This document shows, piece after piece, positions 44,207 to 54,193 of a stretch of DNA of 64,000 bases (position 1 is its first letter; each line of letters starts with the position of its first letter). Under the pieces are notes generated by a model. It saw nothing but the letters and a program-made list of their open reading frames with translations, was not told the origin of the DNA and did no database searches. The DNA is taken from positions 310,001-374,000 of the forward strand of contig NZ_JAPEVI010000001.1 in NCBI RefSeq assembly GCF_026240905.1, given 5' to 3'. Both the position numbers and the translations under genes were made by a program. This DNA is from Roseibium salinum. Lineage in GTDB: Bacteria; Pseudomonadota; Alphaproteobacteria; Rhizobiales; Stappiaceae.

Positions 44207-44210
<4 letters not shown>
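43818..44210 (+). CDS. hpaF: 5-Carboxymethyl-2-hydroxymuconate delta-isomerase
   Basis: 130 residues, the size of HpaF/CHMI. It starts MPHFQIDYSANLEERLDI: the proline after Met is the catalytic base of this tautomerase fold. THWVIADGNPDHAFLDISVRL and LSMEMRDIDPDL are family-conserved. It isomerises 5-carboxymethyl-2-hydroxymuconate to the oxo form. Preceded by GGAGG; its stop overlaps hpaE by 4 bases. Confidence 0.93.
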
Positions 44211-45718
<1,508 letters not shown>

Positions 45719-45787
45719 GGGGGCGATGGGCGCATCAGAACACACCGATAGGATTTCCCGGTGACCAGACGCCGGAGGGAGGAAACC

Positions 45788-46768
45788 ATGCCGATACCCG
45801 CACCCAATCTCTACCCGCCTTTCAACATCGTCAGGCTGAGCCATGTCGAGCTGTCGGTCACCGATCTCGATTGGGCCCGTGCCTTCTACGTCGATACGCT
45901 GGGTCTGCAGGTGACGCATGAGGAGTCTTCCTCGATCTACCTGCGCGCCATGGAGGAGCGGGGGCATCACTGCGTCATCCTCAGGAAGGCGCCCAGGGCC
46001 AGCGTCGGTGTGCTCGGCTTCAAGGTCTGGGACGAACAGGATCTGGACAAGGCGGCCGAATGGTTCCAGGCAAAGGGACGCGGCGTGGAATGGATCGAGC
46101 GTCCGTTCATGGGCCGCGTGCTGCGCACGACGGACCTCTTCGGCGTGCCGCTCGAGTTCTACTCGAAGATGGACCGCCTGCCGCCGATCCATCAGAAATA
46201 CAAACTCTATCGCGGCGTAAGACCGCTGCGCATCGACCATTTCAACATGTTTTCGCCCGATGTGGATGCGTCGGTCGAATTCTATGGCGAAATGGGCTTC
46301 CGCGTCACCGAATACACGGCGGACGAGGAAACCGGGCGCACCTGGGCCGCCTGGATGCACCGCAAGGGCGGCGTGCATGACGTGGCCTTCACCAACGGCA
46401 CCGGCCCGCGCCTGCATCACACCGCCTTCTGGGTGCCGACGCCGCTCAGCGTCATCGACCTTCTCGACCTGATGTCGACGACCGGCTATGTCACCAATAT
46501 CGAGCGGGGGCCGGGCCGCCACGGTATCTCCAACGCCTTCTTTCTCTACATCCGCGACAGGGACGGGCACCGGACCGAAATCTATTGCTCCGACTACCAG
46601 ACCTGCGATCCCGATCTCGAACCGATCAAATGGGATTTGAAGGATCCGCAACGCCAGACCCTGTGGGGCGCCCCCGCCCCGCGCAGCTGGTTTGAGGAAG
46701 GCAGCGTCTTCGATGGTGCGGAGCTGAGGGAAAGCAAGCTCAAGGCGCAGCCGATCGTCGCCCCATGA
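45788..46768 (+). CDS. hpaD: 3,4-Dihydroxyphenylacetate 2,3-dioxygenase (type I extradiol)
   Basis: 326 residues with tandem VOC modules, the vicinal-oxygen-chelate type related to Brevibacterium/Arthrobacter HPCD rather than the E. coli LigB type. Iron (or manganese) ligands: H151 (RIDHFNMF), H210/H211 (PRLHHTAFW) and E264 (HRTEIYCSDY); the second-sphere acid His is H197 (GGVHDVAF). It opens the ring of homoprotocatechuate next to the diol. A strong GGAGGGAGG site precedes ATG 45788. Confidence 0.93.
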   Translation: MPIPAPNLYPPFNIVRLSHVELSVTDLDWARAFYVDTLGLQVTHEESSSIYLRAMEERGHHCVILRKAPRASVGVLGFKVWDEQDLDKAAEWFQAKGRGVEWIERPFMGRVLRTTDLFGVPLEFYSKMDRLPPIHQKYKLYRGVRPLRIDHFNMFSPDVDASVEFYGEMGFRVTEYTADEETGRTWAAWMHRKGGVHDVAFTNGTGPRLHHTAFWVPTPLSVIDLLDLMSTTGYVTNIERGPGRHGISNAFFLYIRDRDGHRTEIYCSDYQTCDPDLEPIKWDLKDPQRQTLWGAPAPRSWFEEGSVFDGAELRESKLKAQPIVAP

Positions 46769-46811
46769 CATTCCGCAGGGTTCCGAAATACATTCAGATG
46801 GGTCAATCCGC

Positions 46812-47666
46812 ATGAAACTGGCAACTTTCTCTTCTGACGGCCAAATGCTCTGGGGCGCGGTCGCGGACGATGGCGTGATCGCGCTGTCGCCCGACTTCCC
46901 GCAGTGGAAGACATTGCGCCAGGTGATCGAGGCCGATGCGCTCGGGACTGTGCTGGCGGCCGCCGAAGGACGTTCCCCGACCCATAAGAACGGGGCATTC
47001 CGTTGGGAGATACCTATTCCCGATCCGGAGAAAATCATCTGCGTCGGCGTGAACTTCCCCGATCGCAACGCCGAGTACAAGGACGGGCAGGAAGCCCCGC
47101 CCAACATGAGCCTGTTCATCCGGTTTCCGCGGTCCTTCGTGGGCCATGAGACGCCTCTGACCCGTCCGCCGGAAACGCCGCAACTCGACTACGAGGGCGA
47201 GATCGCCATCGTCATCGGCAAAGGCGGCCGCCGCATTGCGGAACGCAGCGCCCTCTCCCACATCGCGGCGCTGACGCTGTGCAACGAGGGGACGTTGCGG
47301 GACTGGGTGCGGCACGCGAAGTTTAATGTCACACAGGGCAAGAACTGGGATGGTTCGGGGGCCATGGGGCCCTGGCTTGTCCCGTATCGCGGACCGGACC
47401 AGATTGCCGATATTCAGCTGCAGACCCGGGTCAACGGCGAGCTGCGCCAGGACGACCGCACCGGCCGCATGCTCTTTCCCGTGGCCCGGCAAATCGCCTA
47501 TATATCGACCTTCACGACACTGGTTCCCGGCGACATAATCGTCACCGGCACGCCAACCGGTGCCGGCGCACGCTTCGATCCGCCCCGATATCTCATTCCA
47601 GGCGATACTGTCGAAGTGGCGGCGCAGGGCATTGGCGTGCTGCGCAATGGAGTGGTTGACGAATGA
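46812..47666 (+). CDS. hpaG: FAH-family isomerase/decarboxylase of the hpa pathway (HpaG-like, single domain)
   Basis: 284 residues with one fumarylacetoacetate hydrolase domain from about 70: KIICVGVNFPDRNAEYK, metal-ligand acids in LDYEGEIAIVIGKGG, and KNWDGSGAMGPWLVP, VTGTPTGAGARFDPPRYLIPGD. E. coli HpaG has two such domains (decarboxylase plus isomerase); here only one copy is in the cluster. It probably performs decarboxylation and isomerisation alone, or a second FAH gene lies elsewhere. It overlaps hpaH by 4 bases. Confidence 0.85.
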   Translation: MKLATFSSDGQMLWGAVADDGVIALSPDFPQWKTLRQVIEADALGTVLAAAEGRSPTHKNGAFRWEIPIPDPEKIICVGVNFPDRNAEYKDGQEAPPNMSLFIRFPRSFVGHETPLTRPPETPQLDYEGEIAIVIGKGGRRIAERSALSHIAALTLCNEGTLRDWVRHAKFNVTQGKNWDGSGAMGPWLVPYRGPDQIADIQLQTRVNGELRQDDRTGRMLFPVARQIAYISTFTTLVPGDIIVTGTPTGAGARFDPPRYLIPGDTVEVAAQGIGVLRNGVVDE

Positions 47667-48463
47667 CACCGGATGCTATCGAGGACGCTGCGGCGAAACT
47701 GCTGAAGGCGGAAAAGGCCGGCGAGCAATGCGGCCTGCTCAGTCTTGCCCATCCGGGCATGACGCTCGACGATGCCTACGCGGTGCAAGCGGCGCTCATC
47801 GCGCGCAAGAAAGCCGAAGGCCGCAAGGGCATCGGCTGGAAAATCGGCCTCACGTCGCGCGCCATGCAGCAGGCACTGAATATCGAAACACCGGATTCCG
47901 GCGTCCTCCTCGACGACATGCTGTTTGCCGACGGCACCACCATTCCCGCCGGGCGCTTCATTCAGCCGCGTATCGAGGCGGAGATTGCCTTCATCATGAA
48001 GCAGCCGCTGAAGGGCGAACAGGTGACCCGTGACGACGTTGTTGCGGCAACAGAACATGTCGCCCCGTCGATCGAGATTCTCGACACCCGCATCCAGCGC
48101 GCGGATCCGGTTACCGGCAAGGCCCGCCTGATCACCGACACGGTCTCCGACAACGCGGCCAACGCCGGCATCGTGCTCGGTGCGCAGCGTCACGCCGTCG
48201 ATGCATTCGATCTGCGCCGGGTCGGTGCGATCGTCAAGCGGAACGGCGTGGTCGAGGAAACCGGTCTGGGAGCCGGCGTGCTGGACGATCCGGTGGCAGG
48301 AATCTTGTGGCTGGTGCGCCGCCTTGCGCGCTATGGTGCTGGCATTGCCGCCGGCGAGATCGTGCTGTCCGGCTCCTTCGTCAGGCCGGTCGAAGCGCCG
48401 GCCGGAGCTGAGTTCGAGGCCGATTTCGGGCCGTTCGGCTCCGTCAAAGTGACTTTTGGATAG
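47663..48463 (+). CDS. hpaH: 2-Oxo-hept-4-ene-1,7-dioate hydratase
   Basis: 266 residues of the hydratase/decarboxylase (FAH-fold) family, with KGIGWKIGLTSRAMQQALNIETPDSGVLLDDM and the metal-site RIEAEIAFIM. VAPSIEILDTRIQ and SDNAANAGIVLG are typical of HpaH/OHED hydratase. It adds water to yield 4-hydroxy-2-oxoheptane-1,7-dioate, the HpaI substrate. Length and place in the operon agree. Confidence 0.93.
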   Translation: MTPDAIEDAAAKLLKAEKAGEQCGLLSLAHPGMTLDDAYAVQAALIARKKAEGRKGIGWKIGLTSRAMQQALNIETPDSGVLLDDMLFADGTTIPAGRFIQPRIEAEIAFIMKQPLKGEQVTRDDVVAATEHVAPSIEILDTRIQRADPVTGKARLITDTVSDNAANAGIVLGAQRHAVDAFDLRRVGAIVKRNGVVEETGLGAGVLDDPVAGILWLVRRLARYGAGIAAGEIVLSGSFVRPVEAPAGAEFEADFGPFGSVKVTFG

Positions 48464-48470
48464 GATTTTC

Positions 48471-49235
48471 ATGCCCGCGCCGGAAAACACCCTCAAGAAA
48501 CGCCTTCAATCCGGCGAAACCTGCATCGGTTGCTGGATCGGACTGGCGGATCCCTACCTGGCGGAGATTTCCGCTACCGCCGAATTCGATTGGCTGCTGA
48601 TCGATGGTGAGCATGCGCCGAACGACCTGCGGTCGCTGTCGGCACAGCTGGCGGCGATCGAGGGCAAGGGCCCCTCCCCGGTTGTCCGCCTTCCCGACGA
48701 CGACCCGGTCAAGATCAAGCAGGTCCTCGACATCGGCGCCCAGACCCTGCTCGTCCCGATGGTGGAAACTGCCGCACAGGCCGATCGGACCTTCCGGGCA
48801 ATGCAGTATCCGCCGATCGGTTTCCGCGGTGTCGGCGCCGCCCTGGCACGGGCATCCCGCTTTGCCGCCATTCCCGATTACCTGACGTCGGCGGGCGGCG
48901 AGCTTTGCCTGCTGGTCCAGGTGGAAAACCGCGCCGGTCTCCATGCGCTTGACGATATACTGGCCGTCGACGGTGTCGATGGCGTGTTCATCGGTCCCTC
49001 GGACCTTGCCGCCGACATGGGGCATATCGGCAAACCGAACGAGGCGGAAGTCAAGGAGGCCGTAGTCGGCGCCCTTCAGCGCATCCGCGCGGCCGGCAAG
49101 ATCGCAGGCGTGCTTTCGACCGATCCGGACTATATCGACGATTGCCGAAAGGCCGGCGCGAATTTCCTCGGCGTGGGAATAGACGTGACGACCTTCGCCG
49201 GTGCCATGCGCGCCCTGGCGCGCAAGTATCGCTGA
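48471..49235 (+). CDS. hpaI: 4-Hydroxy-2-oxoheptane-1,7-dioate aldolase
   Basis: 254 residues, class II pyruvate aldolase. Catalytic His in LIDGEHAPNDL, metal ligands in LVQVENRAGL and FIGPSDLAADMGH, and the Arg-Gly loop GFRGVGAALARASRF. It cleaves the substrate to pyruvate and succinate semialdehyde, ending the meta pathway. ATG 48471 follows TAGGA. It is a family relative of the aldolase at 3305-4099, but its neighbours fix the role. Confidence 0.93.
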   Translation: MPAPENTLKKRLQSGETCIGCWIGLADPYLAEISATAEFDWLLIDGEHAPNDLRSLSAQLAAIEGKGPSPVVRLPDDDPVKIKQVLDIGAQTLLVPMVETAAQADRTFRAMQYPPIGFRGVGAALARASRFAAIPDYLTSAGGELCLLVQVENRAGLHALDDILAVDGVDGVFIGPSDLAADMGHIGKPNEAEVKEAVVGALQRIRAAGKIAGVLSTDPDYIDDCRKAGANFLGVGIDVTTFAGAMRALARKYR

Positions 49236-49309
49236 GGCCATGGGCGCGCCGCCTCTCGGTCAGACGGGTGGTTCCATTGCCGGTGCGGGCACAAGCACGT
49301 CGAGCCTCG

Positions 49310-51031
49310 TCAGTGCGATCCGGTCGGGGCGATCAGGATATTGAGAAGCACTTGCCGCTTGTCTTCCGTCGCCACGCGAATTGCACGTTCCAGTGCTGAG
49401 GGCAGCGCGTCGCCGGTGGTCACGGTTTCCGTGTAGGCCCGGCTGGCCTCAGCCGTCCTGGTGAAATCCGGGCTCGGCTGCAGGCGCGTCATGGGCACGT
49501 CGTTCGATGTCGAGGTGAGCCCTCCCTTGTAGAGCCCGGCGACGGATGTCCGCACCGCACCCCATTCTTCATTGTTGAGCACCAGGGTGATGACCGGCAG
49601 TTCCATCGCCTCGGCGATCATATGGCACGCGGTCGGATTGGCGAACATGTAGCTGCCATCGCCCATCGTGGCAAAAACCAGCCGGTCGCGTTCCGCCAGC
49701 TGAGCCCCGAGCGCCGCAGGCAGGCCCCAGCCGAGGCCGCCGGAATGGGGCTCCTTGAAGAAGCTGTTGTGATCCTCGAGATCCAGCGGGCCGAGCGGCA
49801 GGCCGAGTTCATGGAAGATCGTCGCCTTCCTGCCCTTGATGGCGCGGCCGACGCACAGGCTGACCCATTCCTTGCTCATCGGGCCGCCGGCGCCCTTCTC
49901 GGCCTCGGCGATGACGGCCTTGCGGTTCGTCTCGGCCAGCGAGGCGATCCGGGCACGACGGGCGGCGATGGCCTGCGCATCGCGGGGCAGCTTCTCCATC
50001 GCCGCCATGAGCATCCCCAGAGCCTGCGCCGTCTCCCCTGCGAGGGTCACGTCGGCGTTGAAGTTGCGAACGGGCGTGCGGGTGAACAGCGGGTCGGGAC
50101 CCAGATGGATAACCTTGACGTCGTCCCGCAGGCTGACCTTGTCCGGCCACCACGGCGCCAGCGAATTGACCACCAGCACAACATCGGCCTCGGCCAGCAG
50201 CTCTTCCGGCTGTTCGCCGATCTGCATCGGATGAGCGAGCGGGAGCGAGAGCTGGTTCGCCCAGTAGTGACTGACCGGCAGGGCCCAGTCGTCGACGAAC
50301 CGGCCGAAGGCCTCGAACGTCCCACGGGATCCGGTGCCGCGCTGGCTGATGATGAGCGGCGACTTCGCCGCCGCCAGCAGGTCAGCGGCGCGGGCAAGGG
50401 ATTGCGGCTCCGGCGCCGTGACGACCGGGGCCATCGAGGAAGGCGTATCCAGTCCCTTCGGCGGTGTCCGTTCGCACAGCACCTCGCGCGGCAGGCTGAG
50501 ATAGACCGGTCCCTTGGGCGTGGAGTTCGCGATCGCCCAGGCCCGGTCGAACAACTCGGCCACTTGCTCTGGAAAGCGCAACTCGTAGTCCCACTTGCAC
50601 GCCTCGCGAACCAGCGCTGCCTGGTCGAACATCTCCTGGCCCCAGCCGATCGGCACGGTGCGGGCACCGAACCTGCCCTTTTCCGTGACCGGGGTACGGC
50701 CGGAAAGCAGCATCACCGGAACATGGTCGCAGGAGGCGTTGATCGCCCCGATCGCGCCATTTGCGAGACCGACATTCGTATGCAGCATGACCGACTGCAT
50801 GCGACCGGAAATCTGATAGTACCCATGGGCCATTGCGACGGCCGCGCCTTCATGTGGGCATGTCACCGGTACGGGCAAATCGATCTTCTCGCGCCGCGCT
50901 TCGATGAGGCCCTCGATGATGGGCGGGAAGTCGGTGCCCGAATTGGCAAAAACGTAGTCTACGCCGAGGGCCTTCAGCTTGCCGAAGATTGCTCCGCCCG
51001 CGGTGATGCTTTCGACCTGATCCTTCGACAC
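49310..51031 (-). CDS. Thiamine diphosphate-dependent enzyme, acetolactate synthase-like
   Basis: 573 residues with three domains: PYR (KALGVDYVFANSGTDFPPIIEGL; catalytic Glu in CPHEGAAVAMAHGYY), central (AADLLAAAKSPLIISQRGTGSRGTFEAFGRFV) and PP with the ThDP/Mg motif GDGSYMFANPTACHMIAEAMELPVITLVLNNEEWG. The group includes benzoylformate and oxalyl-CoA decarboxylases, sulfoacetaldehyde acetyltransferase and many unknowns; none is clearly matched. It starts with GTG after GAGGTGAGCC and is divergent from an IclR gene. Confidence 0.87.
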   Translation of the reverse strand: MSKDQVESITAGGAIFGKLKALGVDYVFANSGTDFPPIIEGLIEARREKIDLPVPVTCPHEGAAVAMAHGYYQISGRMQSVMLHTNVGLANGAIGAINASCDHVPVMLLSGRTPVTEKGRFGARTVPIGWGQEMFDQAALVREACKWDYELRFPEQVAELFDRAWAIANSTPKGPVYLSLPREVLCERTPPKGLDTPSSMAPVVTAPEPQSLARAADLLAAAKSPLIISQRGTGSRGTFEAFGRFVDDWALPVSHYWANQLSLPLAHPMQIGEQPEELLAEADVVLVVNSLAPWWPDKVSLRDDVKVIHLGPDPLFTRTPVRNFNADVTLAGETAQALGMLMAAMEKLPRDAQAIAARRARIASLAETNRKAVIAEAEKGAGGPMSKEWVSLCVGRAIKGRKATIFHELGLPLGPLDLEDHNSFFKEPHSGGLGWGLPAALGAQLAERDRLVFATMGDGSYMFANPTACHMIAEAMELPVITLVLNNEEWGAVRTSVAGLYKGGLTSTSNDVPMTRLQPSPDFTRTAEASRAYTETVTTGDALPSALERAIRVATEDKRQVLLNILIAPTGSH

Positions 51032-51257
51032 GGCTCACCTCGACATGTTGTCCGCGCTTTTGCGGAGCCGCGCACCTGATCCCGTGACCACCGGCAACGC
51101 TCCCTGCAACGGTATGTTTCCTGATCAATTGATGTCAATATGATATATTTGAATCTCAATATATGAGATAGACTGTGCAAGAGAGCGCCGTGCCGGGATT
51201 TCTGCCGGGACAGGCATCAAGGAAGAGGCGAGCCGCTGAAAAAGGAAACCGGCACGG

Positions 51258-52010
51258 ATGGCCACTCCCCGCAACAATTCGATCGTCAAGGGTTTCGACA
51301 TATTGGCACTGATTACGCCGGAGCGGGCGGAGATATCCGCGCGCACGGTCGTTGCCGAGCTGGACATGAACCTTGCGACAGCGCACAGGCTGCTGACGAC
51401 GCTCGCAGCGGTGGGGGCGCTGGTGTCCTACAGGCGCGGCATCTACTGCCTCGGTCCGCGCATCGAGGAACTCGGGCGCGTGGAGCAGGAGACAAATCCC
51501 TTGTCGGAGGTCGTCCGGCCGATCATCGCAAGCGCGAGCCATGATCTGAGTGAAGCCGTCATGGCAAGCCGGCTGACCCGGGGTGGCCCGATCTGCATGG
51601 CCGTTGCGCGGTCAAACCGGCCGATCAGTGTCGAGATCAAGGTCGGCACGATCTTCCTGCTGCATTGCTCCGCCCAGGGAAAGCTCTGGCTCGCCAGCCT
51701 GTCCCGACCCGAGCGCGATGCACGCCTCGGGATCTATCGCCTGACGGAAATGAGCAGCCGGACGATTGTTGACCGTGATGCGTTCGAGGCAGAACTGGAG
51801 AGGATCCGCGACCAGGGTTTCGCGCTCAACCGGGGGGAGAACGAGCCGGACATCGGCGCCGTTGCCGTTCCGGTGATGTCCGAGGACAATGAAATCATCC
51901 TCACCCTGTCCGTATTCGGCCTGCTCAGCCGGTTCGATGAAAGGTTCATCGAACTTGCGGTCCAGCGGCTGGGACGCGCCGCCCATGAAGTGCGTAAACG
52001 GCGCCTGTGA
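51258..52010 (+). CDS. IclR-family transcriptional regulator
   Basis: 250 residues: HTH NSIVKGFDILALITPERAEISARTVVAELDMNLATAHRLLTTLAAVGALVSYRRGIYCLG; effector domain with LLHCSAQGKLWLASLSRPERDARL and GFALNRGENEPDIGAVAVPVMSEDNEIILTLSVFGLLSRF. It is divergent from the ThDP enzyme with a 226-base gap whose AT-rich part (51122-51170) probably holds the promoters; no firm operator was read there. Confidence 0.9.
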   Translation: MATPRNNSIVKGFDILALITPERAEISARTVVAELDMNLATAHRLLTTLAAVGALVSYRRGIYCLGPRIEELGRVEQETNPLSEVVRPIIASASHDLSEAVMASRLTRGGPICMAVARSNRPISVEIKVGTIFLLHCSAQGKLWLASLSRPERDARLGIYRLTEMSSRTIVDRDAFEAELERIRDQGFALNRGENEPDIGAVAVPVMSEDNEIILTLSVFGLLSRFDERFIELAVQRLGRAAHEVRKRRL

Positions 52011-52028
52011 CGCGGGCGCAGACCGCGC

Positions 52029-52964
52029 TCAATTTGCGGCGACGGAATTTCCGCCGGCAGCATCGATGATGGCTCTTGCCATGTGGAGATCCTGAAGGGA
52101 AATGCCCGAGCTGTCGAAGACGGTGATCTCGTCCCCGTTCTGCCGGCCGGAGGCGGCTCCCGACAGCACCGCGCCGATGGCGGTAAGGGTCGTGCCGGGC
52201 TGCGCGTGCTGGAACTCGCCGATATTGGCGGATTGGTCCGGCAGATCGCAGAAGAGCCGTGCGCGGGGGAAGAGGCTTGGCGGCAGCTCCTGCTTGCCCT
52301 GCGAATCCGACCCCATGGAGGAAACGTGCGTGCCCGGCCGCACCCAATCTGCGTCGAACAGGGGCGCCGTGGACGTGGTCGCCGTGACGACGATATCGGC
52401 GGCGCGGACGGCGGCTTCGGGCTCGGCGGTGTCGGCGGGCAGGCCACTGGCGCGCAGCTTCTCGACGAACGCCGCGGCACGGGAGGGGTCTCGGCCGACC
52501 ACCAGCACGCGGGAAAGGGCTCGGATGCGGGCGATCGCCTCGGCCTCGTATGCGGCCTGATGGCCGGTCCCGAACAGCGCCAGGACCTCGGCCTCCGGAC
52601 GTGCCAGGGCGTCGGTCGCCACGGCATCCGCCGCGGCCGTGCGGTAGCAGTTGACGACCGACCCCTCCACCAACGCGCCGATCCGTCCCGATGCCTGGTC
52701 GATCAGCAAGATCGTCGAGGCGTGGCGCGGCAGGCCGCGAGCATCGTTGCTTGGGAAATAGGCCCCGACCTTGAGCCCCGCGAGTTCCGCCCCGGCGGCC
52801 GATTTGATCGTGAACCGGTTCTGCGGATCGCTGGCATGGGCGATGACCACCGGAAAGCTCGCTGCGGCGGGGTCGACGGCCGCAATGAAGGCCTGCCGCA
52901 CCGCATTGAAGGCGAGTTCTGGGGTGACGAGCCCGGAGGACTGCGTCTCGGTAATCAGGATCAT
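52029..52964 (-). CDS. Ornithine cyclodeaminase / mu-crystallin-family enzyme
   Basis: 311 residues. NAD(P) Rossmann site LALFGTGHQAAYEAEAIARI; substrate region FTIKSAAGAELAGLKVGAYFPSNDARGLPRHASTILLID; VVTATTSTAPLFDADWVRPGTHVSSMGSDSQGKQELPP. Family members include imine reductases, alanine dehydrogenase and iminosuccinate reductase (BhcD). It is co-oriented with the fold-III PLP enzyme 10 bases upstream, so an imine/amino-acid step linked to that enzyme is likely. Confidence 0.87.
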   Translation of the reverse strand: MILITETQSSGLVTPELAFNAVRQAFIAAVDPAAASFPVVIAHASDPQNRFTIKSAAGAELAGLKVGAYFPSNDARGLPRHASTILLIDQASGRIGALVEGSVVNCYRTAAADAVATDALARPEAEVLALFGTGHQAAYEAEAIARIRALSRVLVVGRDPSRAAAFVEKLRASGLPADTAEPEAAVRAADIVVTATTSTAPLFDADWVRPGTHVSSMGSDSQGKQELPPSLFPRARLFCDLPDQSANIGEFQHAQPGTTLTAIGAVLSGAASGRQNGDEITVFDSSGISLQDLHMARAIIDAAGGNSVAAN

Positions 52965-52974
52965 CGCTGTCTCC

Positions 52975-54099
52975 TTACCAGCCGCCGAAGCGGTGCCAGG
53001 TGTTCATGGGTCCGCCGTTGGCAGGCAGCACATTGTATCGATCATGTTGCGCGGCGGTTGCGCAGGCGTGGTTGGGCAGGATGCGCAGATGCGTTCCCAG
53101 AGGTAGGTCCGGCATTGGGCCGGCCGCGCCGGGGCGCAACGAGACGATCCCGTGTTCCTGATTGGCCGTGCTGACGATCAGGTCGCGCATCACCCGCCCC
53201 TCCGCATCGCAGACGACGCCGTAGCCCAGATCCACATCCTGGGCCGCCGTGCCCCGGTCGCGTGACATCGCCATCCAGCCAGCATCGATCATCACCCAGC
53301 CCTTGGCCGGCTGGTGCCCGATGACCGTGGTCAGGACCGTGAGGGCTATGTCGTCCATGCCGCAGACGTCGATACCCGCCATCACGAGGTCGAAGAACAT
53401 GTAGACGCCGGCGCGCAGTTCGGTGACGCCCGACAGATCGCGCGCGGCATGGGCGGTCGGCGTCGATCCGACGCTGACCACCGGGCAGGGCAGCCCCGCA
53501 TCCCGCAGCGCGTCTGCCGCCCTGACGGCCGCGCTGCGTTCACGTTCGGCGAAGTCGGCATGGGCGGCGTTGCCGCGTACCATGTAGCTTTCGCCCGCAT
53601 GGGTCATCACGCCGCGCAGATTGTCGCCGGCATGCAGGACGCGCCCGATCTCGACCAGCGCCGGGTCGTCCGGAAGAAGGCCGCCGCGGTGGCCGTCGCT
53701 ATCGATCTCGATCAGCGCCGGTACGCCCGCCTCGGCGACCGCCTGCGCCTGGGCGGGGCTGTCGAGGATCACCACTAGGTCGCACCCCTGCTCGCGCAGC
53801 GCCTGCACGCGCGCCAGCTTTTGCGGGGCGATCCCTACGGCATAGAGGATGTCCGTGTGGCCGGCGGCATGGAACGCCTCGGCTTCGGCCAGGGTGGAAA
53901 CGGTGATCGGCCTGGCCTCGCCCCCGGTCAGGCGCCGCGCGATCTCTACGGACTTTGCGGTCTTCAGATGCGGCCTCAACGTGACGCCGAGTGTCTTTGC
54001 CCGCTCCGCCAGTCGTTCGATGTTGCGCGTCATCCTGGCTTCGTCAAGCAGGAGAGCGGGTGTCTGCAGGTCTTGAAGGCTGGTCTGGCCGGACGGCAT
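52975..54099 (-). CDS. Fold-type III PLP enzyme, D-serine/hydroxyaspartate dehydratase or aldolase family
   Basis: 374 residues. N-terminal alanine-racemase barrel with the PLP lysine K46 (LRPHLKTAKS); C-terminal beta domain with the metal pair H344 and C346 (LPNHACATA). The His-x-Cys pair is seen in D-serine and D-threo-hydroxyaspartate dehydratases, while D-threonine aldolases have His-x-Asp, so a dehydratase is favoured, though BhcC-like aldolase activity is not excluded. ATG 54099 follows AAAGGATCG. It is divergent from a LysR gene. Confidence 0.85.
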   Translation of the reverse strand: MPSGQTSLQDLQTPALLLDEARMTRNIERLAERAKTLGVTLRPHLKTAKSVEIARRLTGGEARPITVSTLAEAEAFHAAGHTDILYAVGIAPQKLARVQALREQGCDLVVILDSPAQAQAVAEAGVPALIEIDSDGHRGGLLPDDPALVEIGRVLHAGDNLRGVMTHAGESYMVRGNAAHADFAERERSAAVRAADALRDAGLPCPVVSVGSTPTAHAARDLSGVTELRAGVYMFFDLVMAGIDVCGMDDIALTVLTTVIGHQPAKGWVMIDAGWMAMSRDRGTAAQDVDLGYGVVCDAEGRVMRDLIVSTANQEHGIVSLRPGAAGPMPDLPLGTHLRILPNHACATAAQHDRYNVLPANGGPMNTWHRFGGW

Positions 54100-54193
54100 C
54101 GGGCGATCCTTTCGTTTGAATGACCACTTCATACCAACCACGTGATTTAGAGTATATTCACGCGAAACGAATCTCGTATTAAGTTGAAGCTTA

